A stretch of 64,000 nt of DNA from Bugulina stolonifera (Eukaryota > Bryozoa > Gymnolaemata > Cheilostomatida > Bugulidae), in contig OW285194.1 of the NCBI GenBank assembly GCA_935421135.1, positions 3,429,876 to 3,493,875 on the forward strand, read 5' to 3'. This document shows, piece after piece, positions 48,573-60,625 of this stretch. A model generated the notes under the pieces. The model had not been told where the DNA came from. It was given only the letters and a program-made list of their open reading frames with translations, and did not search any database. Both the position numbers and the translations under genes were made by a program. Position 1 is the stretch's first letter; every line of letters begins with the position of its first letter.

Positions 48573-49227
48573 TGTAATGTCCCATTACTGTGCAACTGTG
48601 ACCATTTTATACCCATGTAATGAGGGCCGACCTCCCAGAATTGCCTGATATTAAATTTGTACATGATTTGGATGATTCTAAGTATCTTTTGTTGTACCCG
48701 ACCTATTTTGGGTCAGCCATCAGGCTTCTGGTCGCCATATTGTTGCGCAATTTCCGCACGACTCTATGGCATCTGTTTAGGACACTACGTCGGCTTTTTT
48801 ACCGGAACTTCCTCCGGGAGTTCTTATACTATAATATAGTATAAGAACTTCCAGAGATCCAAGCATGAACTAAGACATTGAACATAAAAACAGCGTGCTT
48901 TAAAATATAAAGCACGCTGTTTTTATGTTCAATGTCTTAGTTCATGCTTGGATCTCCCTAAAGAAACATCTATACTCATATACAGAAACTTTCACTTCGT
49001 AGATAGGTTGTTACAGTTGTCAAGATCTAGGTCGAATCACTCTCTTTCTCAGTATGACAAACAAGCTTCGACTAGGGACCATATGGGTCGTCTTGAGCAG
49101 TTATTTGACTACTACTACCTGTTGATCTTTCGTGTAATGAGAAGGCCTAGCACCACTCATAGGCTCTTCATTTTAGACAAGGGAGTCGTCTTAGTACGAC
49201 AGCACAATCGCGCAAAAAGCATTACAG
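48573..49227 (+). mobile_element. Solo LTR related to the Gag-only element family
   Basis: Starts TGTAATG and ends GCATTACA. The interior matches 18171-18690 in patches (ggccgacctcccagaatt, cccgacctattttgggtc, aagaaacatctatact, cgcac/cgcaa near the end). It interrupts the duplicated block. It carries a large palindrome (48854-48956). No clear target duplication was found. Confidence 0.65.
48854..48956. repeat. Perfect 49-bp inverted repeat, 5-bp loop
   Basis: Left arm 48854-48902 (gagatccaagcatgaac...) and right arm 48908-48956 are exact complements. A second palindrome, ttcttatactataatatagt and so on, lies just left (48820-48847). The right arm corresponds to normal LTR sequence (cattgtctcagt.cttcacttgg in the intact LTR). 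The left arm is therefore an inverted extra copy, placed at the TATA region. Confidence 0.9.
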
Positions 49228-49593
49228 CATTCTAACTTCCAGAGAATAGTTTTGGTAAATGGCCGACAATGTGTCGTCCGGGGATTTCCCAACAATATGG
49301 CAGCCGGAAGGCTGAAGGCCGACCCAAAATCGATTGGCCAAAACGAGCATTCCTTAAACACATGAAATTCTTGTAAAAAATCAGTTACAGAATTACAGCT
49401 ATTTCTGAGATGTTGGCCCCAGTTACAAAAGGGTATCATAGGGTATAAAAGGGTATAAAATGCGCAGTAATTAGAACCATGTAGTCAAAACAATTAATAA
49501 AAATAGACTAAATGTAGGTAAGTACACGGGGATTAGTTAAGCCATTAGGTGGGCTGAGGCCGTATTACTAAAAATAATGTCCTGACCATTACA
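49228..49593 (-). mobile_element. Second LTR fragment, inverted
   Basis: Read on minus it starts tgtaatggtcaggacat (49593) and includes ttttatacccttttatac, gattttgggtcggcc and ccggctgccatattgttg. These match the LTR family in order. It abuts the plus-oriented LTR end to end, giving inverted LTRs. Confidence 0.6.
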
Positions 49594-50698
49594 ATATGAC
49601 AGTGAGCTTAAAATGTTATGGGTAGGGAATTATAATCCAAGGGTTGGATTGTTTACTTTAATTATCTGCTATTTGCAATATGCATTGTCTACTGTTACAT
49701 GACTAGTTATTGCATTACTGGTTCATCTGTTGCTAACATTACATTTCACTGCAACTTCCAAAATAATGCCCTTAACTACAAAGCATCTGTATTCGACAAA
49801 TGTGTTCTTTCAGTTTTTTTAAATTATCAGTTCTAAGGCTATTAAATTTGTCAATGAGCTTGACAAATGTAGCTTAGGCTTTGGGAAGTTACATTATACA
49901 ATTATACAATGTAACTTCCCAAGGCCTAAGCTGCCTAAAAAGCCACTACAAAGCTGATGAATTCTCCTCAGTAGCCCTGGTCTTCTCGTTCCTGCTTCTA
50001 TCATATCCATAGCTCACCTCGTTAATTAATCTTTTTTCTGTGCATATGTTCACACCATCTTAGCCTCGCCTCATCGACCTTTCCATGTACATGTATCTTT
50101 CTCTATCTCCTTCATTTCCTGTTCATCTGTCTCTTTGAAGAAATTGGCAACACTTCCTGGTTAATGGTTTTTCAGATCAGGTCAATCATTCAGGGAACTT
50201 TTATGTTTTTTTACTTGCACCAAAGAATGCCTGGTTCCAATGTGCATAATCAAAGTTGCTTAATCTATGATATTTCAGACACATCGAGAATACAAATATT
50301 ATGATCACTTTAGCCAGTGGCAAGAGAAGTCAAGTGTGCTGAACATAAGGTTAAAAAGGGGTATCAATACAATAGAACAGAAATCCTAAATAATGCAACT
50401 GACAAAAGTTCAAATTAATTGTTAATTCAGACATGATGCAGGTAAGTAGGATGGGAAGAATTGTAACAGTGAATGGTGAGGCAGATAGACTTGGGAATGA
50501 ACATTGTCAGGAGACAGTATTATGATATGGACCGGAAATGAACGTTCATAAAACGTAGAACGGTAAAAGCTTGCGCAAGGAGTCAATAGGACAATTACAC
50601 GTAATGATGCATTTTGAAGAGGTCTGTATTGTTGTGATCAGTCAATTATTTTCATTATTTTATGGTTTTCAAACTATCAGGGTAAGGATTCACATGGG
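49594..50698. other. Upstream block of copy 5 with hairpin
   Basis: Contains the duplicated segment shared with about 9340-9640 (agtagccctggtcttctc, aatcattcagggaac) and the common pre-promoter block. A hairpin at 49872-49933 has 25-bp arms (agcttaggctttgggaag...) with one mismatch. No gene seen. Confidence 0.6.
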
Positions 50699-50706
50699 TA
50701 TATAAG
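50699..50706 (+). promoter_or_regulatory. TATA box of orphan copy 5
   Basis: TATATAAG, in the context cacatgggtatataagtcac, 83 bases before the ATG at 50782. Confidence 0.65.
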
Positions 50707-50781
50707 TCACACTCTCTGATCAGCTGATACTCAGAAATAAACTAGTCAAAAAATTCAGTTTTAGAGGGACATTCCAAAACA

Positions 50782-50842
50782 ATGAATATCAATATACTGT
50801 ACTATGCAGCAGCCGTGGGAATCTTACTTTATATGACATGTG
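50782..50842 (+). pseudogene. Orphan signal-peptide exon, copy 5
   Basis: An intact 61-base exon 1 (MNINILYYAAAVGILLYMTC, donor gtgagt) with its promoter. The intron sequence breaks off at about 51000 where the upstream block of copy 6 begins, and no exon 2 follows before it. Transcripts could in principle splice past copy 6, but no downstream plus-strand exon 2 lies within the window. Confidence 0.75.
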
Positions 50843-51375
50843 GTGAGTAAGCCAGTCTATTTATATGTATGTGCATCATTGAGAGTTAACGGTCATGATA
50901 CGCATCATCTGTTATGTACTTGAGTGGGAAGTTACACTCATCTTCGTCGCGCAGCATTATAATTACATGCTATTATTTTTAAATTTGTTATATGTTGTAT
51001 CAAAAATATGGCTTGTGTTAAGTCTGTTAAGTCAAAAAGGAGTATTAATCAAACTGAACAGGCATCTCAAATAATACTACTGATAAAGTTCAAATCCATT
51101 GTTAATTCAGACATTATACAGGTAGGCAGGATGGGAAGACTTGTAAAACTGAATAGTGAGACAGATAGACCCCGGAATGAACATTGTCAAGAGACAGTAT
51201 TACGATATGAATTAGGAATGAAAGTTCATAAAATGTAGAACAGTACAAGCTTGCTTAAGGCAGTGACAATTAGACAATTAGTAATGTACTTTGAAGAGGT
51301 TTGTATTGGCATGATTAGTTACGGAGTTACATTATTCCATTGTTTCCAAGCTATTAGGTTAATGGTTGAGATGGG

Positions 51376-51383
51376 TATATAAG
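51376..51383 (+). promoter_or_regulatory. TATA box of broken copy 6
   Basis: TATATAAG in the shared context ttaggttaatggttgagatg, 63 bases before the former ATG. Confidence 0.65.
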
Positions 51384-51445
51384 TGACTAACACAGTCATA
51401 TTAACTGATATTTAGGAATCAACTTTTGAGAGATATTCCAGCACA

Positions 51446-51502
51446 ATGGATATCAATAGATTGTACTATGTAGTAACTGTGGGAATCTTACTATGATGTG
51501 TG
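51446..51502 (+). pseudogene. Broken signal-peptide exon, copy 6
   Basis: Homologous to exon 1 of the other copies but 57 instead of 61 bases: four bases are missing after ggaatctta, and the frame runs into TGA at once. The donor gtaagt is still present. Intron-like sequence continues to about 52260 (gtttcagagtgtacatgc, gtacagaatctgaatcagg), after which the match to copies 3 and 4 stops before exon 2 is reached. Confidence 0.8.
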
Positions 51503-52269
51503 GTAAGTAAATCAGTATACTTACATGTAAAAGTTTGCTTACAATAATTATATGAAAGTCTATTATAAGGAGTTGACAGTAATGATATTACATCCTCTAC
51601 ATAATACTTGGCTAGAAAGGTACACTCATTTCCGTGACATAGCATTGGAATTCCACGTTAAATGTATTGTTTCTTGACAAATAATACTTTCGGTTCTATC
51701 AAACATATGATTTACTGTATGATAGGGAGCACTGCTTTACAATGTAAATTTGTAACAATAATTTATAACAGCAATGGTTTTCTACGTTGACTAACTTTAT
51801 TAGACTTGTCTCAAAACTTTTATAGGAATGCTTCAAAACATGGAGGAACAATGTTTAACGTGTGATTCACTAAATAATAGGTAGATTCATCTTAGTATAA
51901 CATTACGTTAAAACCGTATAAATTTGGGCTTCTTCAGATTGTTATGCAAGCTTAATAGTTGTGATAAACAATGTCTGGTAATTTCATTACAATAAATCAT
52001 GGTAAACCTGTTTGACTCACTATAGAAGTAACACGCTCAACAAGACTAGTGTATAACAGTACAATCAAACAAGAAGTAAATTTTCTTCTCTGTATACTTG
52101 TCTAACATTACATACTGGTAGATGTATATTTGTACGTTATAATGTAACGTTTATACTCAATTTTTACACTAGTTGTTTCAGAGTGTACATGCACATACAT
52201 ATTATTATTGAATATTTTTAATGTAAATGTATTTAGTGTAAGGGGTACAGAATCTGAATCAGGTGTCTA

Positions 52270-53408
52270 GCCATTAAAGGGGTTATGCTACGTGTTTAAG
52301 GAAGCAGTACATTGTACTCAACTATTTAGTGGCACAATATATTTAGTGCACAGATATTTATTGTTCTACAACACAATGTATAGGCATGTAGAAGAACGCA
52401 ATAATAGCCGCCGTATATAGTGAACAGCATTCCGGTACACTTTAAGCCCTGAACACTATATACGGCGGCTATTATTGCGTTCAAGGCTTAAAGTGTACCG
52501 GAACGCGCTAGAATGCCGTTCTGGTAAGAATTTATTAGAGCTAGGCCTGCACGGTGTTTCGTTTTCAAACGATGTAAACGGTGTGTGAACCCTCGGTGTT
52601 ACACACCGCCAAATTTTTTATGCACCGAATCGTACCGGCACCGTGCCCAAACGATATATCGATGGTTCGGTGTAGTTCGATGTTATCGAACCGGATCGCT
52701 ATGCCAGTAGTCATTCAATATTCATGCGGTCTAATATCACGTGCTTGTTTACCTCACTTCAAACTAGGTTGCATACCTTCGCTTATCCGTTTCTACATTA
52801 ACTACCATCGTGGCTGTGATTGATTATCAATGTTGTGGAGGTAATAATTATTATTAAATTATAATAAATTGATTAATAATTACGTAACTTAGCAGACTCT
52901 GCGTATATTATATTCTATCGTTTGCATATGATTGCTTTGTTCATGAATAGTGTGCTGAAATAGAATAGGAGTATACGATCGAATATAATGGATTATTATA
53001 ATATATATTATATAATTAAATTTAAACATACAGTGTACATATCCCATTGGAATTATTATTTCTATTATAATTAATCTACTACTAATGTTTAAATTTGATT
53101 ATATCGCTTGTAACTAAGAATAGCTACAATGCTCATAATAGTTAATCATTATTAATTATGGTTTTTTAATTTAAAATCGTTGTGTAGTTATGCTTTTGGT
53201 AAGTACCAGCTCTTTATTTATTTAAAATAAGCTAATACTTATACTAATGTTCAATCAATATTTTGTAGGTAGAATTCATCGGACTGAGCCATCGTAATAT
53301 CGAATCTGAAGACAAATCTGCTAGGTTCAATCGGTGGACACACTGAATTACACCAAATCAGCAATCTATCAAGAAAGCTTGCAAGAAAGATTTCCTACAT
53401 TATCATTA
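52270..53408. other. Unassigned insert with interleaved palindromes
   Basis: Replaces exon 2 of copy 6. It holds the inverted repeats at 52394-52502 and a GC-richer section (about 52555-52700) full of acggtgt and accg words. An AT-rich part with no gene recognised follows. A transposon origin is likely but the family is not identified. Confidence 0.5.
52394..52502. repeat. Interleaved inverted repeats A-B-A'-B'
   Basis: A (52394-52422) is exactly complementary to A' (52454-52482), 29 bp. B (52431-52448) is exactly complementary to B' (52485-52502), 18 bp. The order A-B-A'-B' allows either hairpin but not both as simple nested stems. Confidence 0.9.
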
Positions 53409-53704
53409 TGTGGTAGATTCTAGAAGTGTTTTTGCAAGCTGGTATTGTAAGGCTAGGGAAGCTGTTGCTTTTTTACGTATATAATAGGAGTTAGCTACAT
53501 GTAGCTCTAGCTGCATGTAGCTATTTTACATACATATATATAAGGGATTTTTATATACAGTAAAGGAAGGAGGAGTAGAGTAAGTAGAGAGAAAGTGGAA
53601 GAGAAGTTGAAGTGTTAATAAAGTGAAAGTTAGATCTGCAAGTGTCTAGACAACCCAGAAAAGGTTTATGGAATGACAGTTGAACAAGAAGAAAATCCAT
53701 AACA
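53409..53704 (+). mobile_element. Probable 5' LTR of an element running into the gap
   Basis: Ends ccataaca directly before a tRNA-Leu-type primer site and contains ttaataaagtg (about 53613), a poly(A)-type signal. The start at tgtggtag (53409) is a guess from the TG...CA rule. Confidence 0.6.
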
Positions 53705-53705
53705 T

Positions 53706-53725
53706 TGGTGGCAGCAGTGGGATTT
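53706..53725 (+). other. Primer binding site, tRNA-Leu type
   Basis: tggtggcagcagtgggattt is one base from the LTR end, as in the element at 18031, differing by two bases. The element body lies in or beyond the assembly gap. Confidence 0.7.
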
Positions 53726-53800
53726 CGGTCTAAACACTCTAACTGCTCAACACTTACAACGGACAGTCATGCTTAGATGGATAGGGTAGACTATCTTGTA

Positions 53801-54000
53801 NNNNNNNNNNNNNNNNNNNNNNNNNNNNNNNNNNNNNNNNNNNNNNNNNNNNNNNNNNNNNNNNNNNNNNNNNNNNNNNNNNNNNNNNNNNNNNNNNNNN
53901 NNNNNNNNNNNNNNNNNNNNNNNNNNNNNNNNNNNNNNNNNNNNNNNNNNNNNNNNNNNNNNNNNNNNNNNNNNNNNNNNNNNNNNNNNNNNNNNNNNNN
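53801..54000. other. Assembly gap (200 N)
   Basis: A run of N. Frames drawn through it are meaningless. Confidence 1.
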
Positions 54001-55580
54001 TGACGATATCCCATTGCAAGAGTAACAAATATTGAGCATCAACTCATCCTAATGCTGCTAACTGGTTTAAAACGATCAACTCTTCTATCTCTCCAAGCCA
54101 TTTTGTTTTTTATGAATAAAGGTAGGCGGAGCTTCCGGAACCTGCTAGTTGCTTAGCAGCAAGATTTCCCTTACTTACAAGGTAGGATAACTCCTAGTAA
54201 AATGCGGATATACCTGCCATTTAGACCATCACAGAGCTGTAAACTGTACATGTAATTATTCAAATATAAAATCTATGATCAAACCATTGCTTTTTTGTAT
54301 ATTTTGTTATGATTGTGTTGGCTTTTAGACTGTCACTAGCTGCTGCTGCTAAACAACCCAACAAACATCTAGTAGAATAACTGCCCTTATTCTTTCCTAG
54401 AATAGTGGATATATGTATTTGATAAGAGTATACACCACAGACATGCTTTGCATTGGATATTACATAATATACAAAGACAGAAAAAAACTTGCTAAAACAT
54501 GCATTATATGTTAGCCATACACCATGAAGTACTATGTCAATGGTACTAATTATTCTTCTGCATCTGTAACATCGTCATACCTTGTCATACCTTCACAGAC
54601 TTCCCTGTCTAGCCATTTCATTCGTAAAATTGGAGCTGTGGTAAATGGACCCCAAAATTACTATGGGCCATAACTTGAAAAATATTTCTTAGACTTTCCC
54701 AATTTTTTTCTTATGCCTTTCCAGGTAGTAATGCCTGTATAGTGTTAAAAGGGATTTTGTTTTTGAGAACCCCAGTTACATAACCTTAATTTGTTGTCAT
54801 GGAGAGGGAGAGACGTCTGAACATAAAGTCTAATATTACAGACGCCATTATTGAATAGTAGACATTAATATTTTCCCTGCTTGTCTACGCACAGCCCTTA
54901 TTTCAGAAGAATGCTGTACACCCTTATGTAACTACACTTTTTATTTACAGAGCTTTTTTGTGGGTAAAACTGTGATGCCATCCTGGTTCTGAAGTTTGGG
55001 GTATATCTGGTGGTAGAAAAAGATCCTGCATTTCTTCATAATGTATATTACTGTTCATGACATTTCGTTTGCATTCGTGAAATAAATCTACATGTAAGTT
55101 TACTAAATTTACTCGTGTACCACAAACAACACTAGCAAAAAATTTCCAGAAATCAAAATTTTACCAACTAAATTCTGGTGTTCTCAAGAGAATAAAAAGT
55201 TTGGTGCTTCAAGTAGCTCTTCCAAGTGAAAGTTGTAGGCTACATAAATACCATTACAGTAACTCTATTCACCTTCAGGCAATTGACCATGTATTTTATA
55301 GCAATGTTTGATGATTTCTTCATGAGATCCTTCTTTTTGCTTACTGAGACATTAACTGGCTTCATGAGATTTTAGTGTAAATGACTTATATGCTTTGACG
55401 TGGCTTGAGTAACCTGTGTGAATTGATCAAGGTCAACTGCATGTGGTCGCTTCTGCTGAAAGGCTTTAAATTATCCGTTTCGTTCTACTTCAGAAATTCC
55501 AAAATCAGTGATTATGCCAAGTCATTTAGAAAAAATGTGTCAAACTTCTCTTCCTGATCTCCTCAATTGATTTATGTATG
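54001..55580. other. Intergenic DNA, no gene seen
   Basis: AT-rich. No retroelement body is recognisable after the gap, so the element starting at 53409 may be a solo LTR with a short tail or be mis-joined. Confidence 0.5.
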
Positions 55581-55585
55581 ATTTA

Positions 55586-55636
55586 TAAGAAGTTTGGTGC
55601 AGTGGGTAGCATGTTCTGTTCACTATATGCTACCCA
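55586..55636. repeat. tRNA-like SINE head folded as hairpin
   Basis: ggtgcagtgggtagca and its exact complement tgctacccactgcacc surround tgttctgttcactata. The left part equals the start of the tRNA-like sequence at 55762 (tttggtgcagtgg.tagcatg). Confidence 0.65.
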
Positions 55637-55761
55637 CTGCACCAGCTCAGCAACCTTATAAAAAGAAGCTTCACCAGTGAGCAGTAGACATGCTCTGAGC
55701 AAACTGCACACGGGTTACCTCTCTTATTATAGCCACATTGATCTTTATAGGATCTTAAGGT

Positions 55762-55830
55762 GTTTGGTGCAGTGGCTAGCATGTTCTGTTCACAATGCTT
55801 GGCGATTATGTGCCTCGGTCACGGGCTAGT
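55762..55830 (+). repeat. tRNA-derived SINE fragment
   Basis: tggtgcagtggctagcatg resembles an RNA polymerase III A box, and cggtcacgggct about 50 bases on resembles a B box. No complete tRNA cloverleaf forms by eye. Confidence 0.4.
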
Positions 55831-56374
55831 ATTTTAATAGATTTGAAACAAGTATCTTGCTGCCCAGAGATATATTTCTTACTAAATATACATCAATACA
55901 AATTTAAAAATTCTTCTCTGTATGCAGTAATTCCCAGTTTTCTTTCAAACTACAAATGTTTATCGGAGTTGTATGTTGTTTAATGTAGTAACCTTAGATC
56001 AGTTATTAGGCATCCAACTTGTTCTAAGCTCTGTGTTTAGACTGCGACACATAATATATACAAGATAAATTGTATTGCTGTCTTAGAATGAAGCTACATT
56101 GTACCACAGAAGTCATTGTATGATTATCTGTCTCAAAGTCTTTTGGGTACCTTATTTTCGTGGGAGATAGGTGCGCATAATAAATCCCAAGTATAATGGG
56201 AAACTTTACATTGCACATGACTTGTATTGGGTTGGGCAAAGACTGAAGTGTAGTTCGATCTGTTTTGGTGTTTTTCAAAAAAAAAAGAAAAAATGAAAGT
56301 CATACCGAAAAACAGTACATTTTATTTCATAAAAGTGCACATTAAATAACAAGTCCCTCGCTAGTTATGTCACC

Positions 56375-57135
56375 TCAACAATACTTGGCACTCCCAGCTG
56401 AATTAGACCCATAATATACCGTTTGCCTATAACATATATAGTCTTTCAACCATACTAAATATGACAATCTCCTCCAAGCACCCATAGGCCCTCTGCATAA
56501 GCACTTCCACTTTCTGATCATTGAACATCCACCAGTATAAGGTTTGCCTTTTAAAGCACGGCATGCTCTGTCACACTCATCGCCATCACCTGGACAACCC
56601 GCATCCGCCTTTGCTCCAGCTAAAAGTAGAATCACTGATTATCTTCTTGTAGCACATTGGTCACTATCCAAACTGTGCACTGTTTTTACAAAATTAAGAA
56701 CAGTGATATCAATGTTATGATGGTTAACGCATTAAAAACTGTGCTGGAGGGAATACACAGTCATGTTGTATGCTAAGGTGTCCTGAAGGAGAGGGTACAG
56801 TATGCTAACCTCATAACTAAAAATTGTACAATGTGTATGTAATTTATCATTTTAATCTTTAGCACTATTGCGTTCAAATTTAAAATAGTAAATTATACAT
56901 GTACATAGTTTTGAGTATGTACATGTGTATCACAGGAGAGACACAATATATTTACTAATTTATTGATGAGTATCTATTCGGTGATACATGTACTACTAAC
57001 TAACGACTACAACTACTACTAACTACTAACAGTTAAGACACTATTTATTGGCATATGAAGCAAATACTTACGGAACAAATTGCAAAGCAAGATCCCAAAT
57101 ACAGCAAAGCAATATATTATTTGAACCCTCATCAT
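56375..57135 (-). CDS. Defensin-like secreted peptide, copy 7 (inverted, divergent)
   Basis: Minus strand: exon 1 at 57135-57072 with two adjacent ATGs. Translation from the second gives 61 bases, the same length as every other copy. Donor gtaagt; intron 57071-56620; exon 2 at 56619-56375 after ctacttttag; phase 1. It encodes 101 or 102 residues. The signal peptide (MRVQIIYCFAVFGILLCNLF) keeps the GILL core only. Exon 2 keeps CPGDGDECDRACRALKG, all six cysteines with spacing x6, x3, x11, x7, x1, and CLCRGPMGAWRR. It has a longer C-terminal tail with two extra cysteines. AATAAA lies on the minus strand at 56326-56321. This is the most diverged member and lacks the shared promoter block, so it is probably an older paralogue under different regulation. 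Confidence 0.83.
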
Positions 57136-60100
57136 GGCAGGATTTTATAAGCTCACACTCCTAGAATATTCTCACGATACTGGCTAGCTTGTCTAAAACA
57201 TTTCATATTATGTACAGTACGATTCCACTCATTGGCATAGATACAAGTGGCTCTGTGCCAACCACTATTCCATTCAATCTTTTCACATTTTGTATTCTAT
57301 ACCAACCAACCAATAGTGTTTATAGCCAACAGTGAGGGACTATTAATAGATTATTTACTTTGCTTTTTCCATTCTATACTTTGATTCACTCCTTGCAACT
57401 AATGGTGAAACAGCATTATGTTGAAGTACTGGAACGTTGAAGAATAACAAAGCTTGGCATACAATCAAATGTAATTTTAGCATGGGGTGACGCAAAGCAG
57501 AAATGATGAGTTACATTTGGCTCTGGGACGGCTTTATTTAATGTAAATTAAACCTTCCTACTAGCTGGTTGCTCCATTATTTTATTAGTAAGAAAGAAAT
57601 CATTAATACGGCTTCATTGAGAATTTTACAACATTATGTGTTATTGACTAAATACTGACAAAACGATTTATGATATAACAGAGTTAATTGTAGTCACAAC
57701 AGCTTCTTTCGTCTCCATAACTCTAACCAGTCTAGCATTTCATATATGCAACATCATTGGCAGATTGTAATAAGTCAATGAAATATTGTGAAACAAACTC
57801 TACAGGATTGCTTCGCCCTGCATGCACCAGTACCTTGCTGTGCCAAAATCAGGCACTGTCCAATGTGGCCAGAAAATGCAAAACACATTTCCAACAATGG
57901 TGTTGTGAAAGGGAGTGTTCAACCACTTGCAGAATCTTTGTGTTTTGCAAAACTTTATTGGGTTGATGATGTGTCGTTGGTCTGCGTTGACCAACCAACA
58001 GCTCAAGTGGCCATGACTGCCTTGTATGGTGACAGTCACCTTTTCAACAAGATCGATTGCTGAAACAGATGCAAGTGACGCCACTGAAAGTAGTATTCCA
58101 AATTTGATTTCTTAACTCTTTTACGTAGTTTTGATAGTTTATTGAATTATGTTTATATTAATATTGGATAACAATGGGTAATTGTCTTTATAAGCACTGC
58201 CAATTCTCACAATCTACATGTACATGTACATGTATTAATAACTTGATACATGCCACACATTGTCACGTGTACTTTGACACGTCAGAAAAAATACAGTTAA
58301 CCATACGGTAGTAATATATAGACGTGTTATAGTGTACATGTACATAACTGTACCTACATGTAAATGAATAGTCATCCTGATTCTATTTTAGTATGCATTG
58401 TGTAAAACACACTGTACTGCTTTGGAGCTTAGAAAATATACATGTACCGTACATGCAGTTATTTCCCACAATAGTTCACAATTGTCAATTTTATATTGAG
58501 TTTCACTTAAACATGACATTGTGTTACACAATTTTTGCACTACTTTGATAAATAATGTGCTACAAATGACTATGATAATTTGGCGCGGCGCATGCCTTAA
58601 CGAATGTAGCAATACAGATATACATGTACATGCACATGTACAGTGATAAGTACTAACAGTCGAGTAGTAAGTAGACCATCGCCCTGGCATCAGACTACCA
58701 ACATTGAAGATGTACTATATACATGTATATCGTAGGTAAATTAGCATACCCCATACTTTCTCCCCCAGGCTATATTTAGAAAAATAGACTACAAAATGTG
58801 TACAGTCATATGCAAGTAGCAGAAAGATTACAGCTTGTATTTAGTGTCGCTAAATAAACATTTAAAAAAACAGAAAATATTTAAGAACTGACAGACGTTA
58901 CTTTAAGTGTAGTATTGGTAAATCATGTGAAATAATTTTTTCTACACTGTGCTACTTCATGCAGACCGCTCACATTCAAGAATCTTTCTTGCCATATATT
59001 ATACATGTAAAGCAAACAGTCGCTTAACAAATTTGCCTTTGATGTGGCATTGAATAGCATTAGCTGTTCAAGTGTGGACAACAGCACACATCGCTGCTAC
59101 ATGTGTAGATGCAGTAGCACAAGCGCCAACCACAAAACATAATCCCTGTGACTAATGAATTAACCTTAGCCGAATATACTTTTAATTGCTTATAATGCAT
59201 AGACTTACATGCAGTAGTTGGTAGTTGGTTCAATACATCAATTGATCAGCATCTACCATACATGTACATTGCAATACAACCTCAGCAAAAATATATATTT
59301 TTATCACATTTGCAAGTATTATTGACATTTGACATTCTCAGTTGTGAAACCTGATGAGGTGAATCAGTGATAGTTGCAAATTACAGGATATTCTGATAAT
59401 GATAATGTTAGGCTATATGCGTACGTTTACATAACAGTAAATCTACCTACATGTACATGTACACGTACCTTTACATTATTAATCTGTTGAAAGGATGTTT
59501 CCTCAAAGTACCAGCAGCAACCTCAGAGTATAACGAAGTATCACACCTTGAACGTAATTGCGCAACCAGACTGTAAAAGGTTTCTATCTATAATATGTGT
59601 GCTCACATATTTAATAGTTTCTTTTGTTTTACAGGTGGAACAAACATTGAATAGTTACAGTATGTTCTCTCTTTTACTTTTTCGGTAATAATTTATAACA
59701 TAATAACTATGTATAACATTATAACATGCCTATGCTATTCCCCTATTTCAATTTTATCTGATTATGATGGAAAAATGAATCGCATGTACATGTACATGTA
59801 GCTCTGCAGTAAATCTAAAATGTTTACCTGAACAATTTGAATTATATGCAAATCACATTTTATTTTTGCACGAAGTTAGTTTTCTCATGATTCATAACTC
59901 TTTTTTCCACAAGCTTGACTCATGTTAATTGCGTTGTCGACAGATAATGTGTACACTCCAGTTTAATAAAGTGATTCAATTAGAAAACAGTGGTAGAGGA
60001 GAAGTTACAGAAATTTCCAATAGTTGTACATTTCGACGCAAGAATATGTCTATGTCACCGCAATTTACCCAATTATCTTGCTGTAGAAACTAGTAGATTA

Positions 60101-60240
60101 AGCTTAGGAAATTTTTTTTTTCGTTTCAGATTTATGAGTTGTTAAAATGGTGCTGGAAAACAGTATAGCCCACCAGGTTGAACGTGGTTGAAATTATACA
60201 AAGTTTATAGTGCATACTTAATCATATACATATACATATA
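57136..60240. other. Intergenic DNA; one unassigned frame at 57788-58063
   Basis: An open frame of 91 residues at 57788-58063 (with an overlapping open minus frame) contains CFALHAPVPCCAKIRHCPMW and could be an exon. I recognise no family and no clear splice sites. The remainder is AT-rich with ACATGTACATG words and no gene seen. Confidence 0.35.
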
Positions 60241-60242
60241 GG

Positions 60243-60625
60243 GTAACAGGGTGGCACAGTTGGTAGCATACATGCACACAAGTCGTGAGGTTGTGAGTTC
60301 AAACCCCCAGCTGTGTCATTTCTGGCAAAGGCCTTCAGCAGATCTTTCACCCTAGCTGCGCCTGTTCGGATCAGGGCGTATACATCAAAAACACGCACAT
60401 TAAAGAACCACCTCTGCCCTGATTCGCAAAGAGAAGCCAGATTCTGGCGGGGTATATGACCACATTTGGGTCGCAGGTTCATGTAGTGGTCACTGACCAT
60501 GCACTCCTGTAGTGGTAGGTGAGCTGTTCCACTCGGAGCCCTGCTCCTGTCGCTCATACCAGTTTCGAACTTCTGAGGTCCGCTAAATAGGATGGCCAAG
60601 TGGCTCGACAGAAACAAAACAAACA
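60243..60625 (+). mobile_element. Probable tRNA-derived SINE, about 380 bp
   Basis: The head gggtggcacagttggtagcat fits an A box and ggttgtgagttcaaaccc a B box, 30-40 bases apart, as in a tRNA-derived promoter. The body includes acacgcacattaaagaacca, a phrase type seen in animal SINEs. The long minus-strand frame through it is a by-product. Confidence 0.6.

Noticed and set aside
53747..54042. Open frames across the N run
   Set aside because: No sequence information in the gap.
55586..55636. Functional tRNA gene
   Set aside because: The sequence folds as a simple hairpin and lacks a B box; no cloverleaf.
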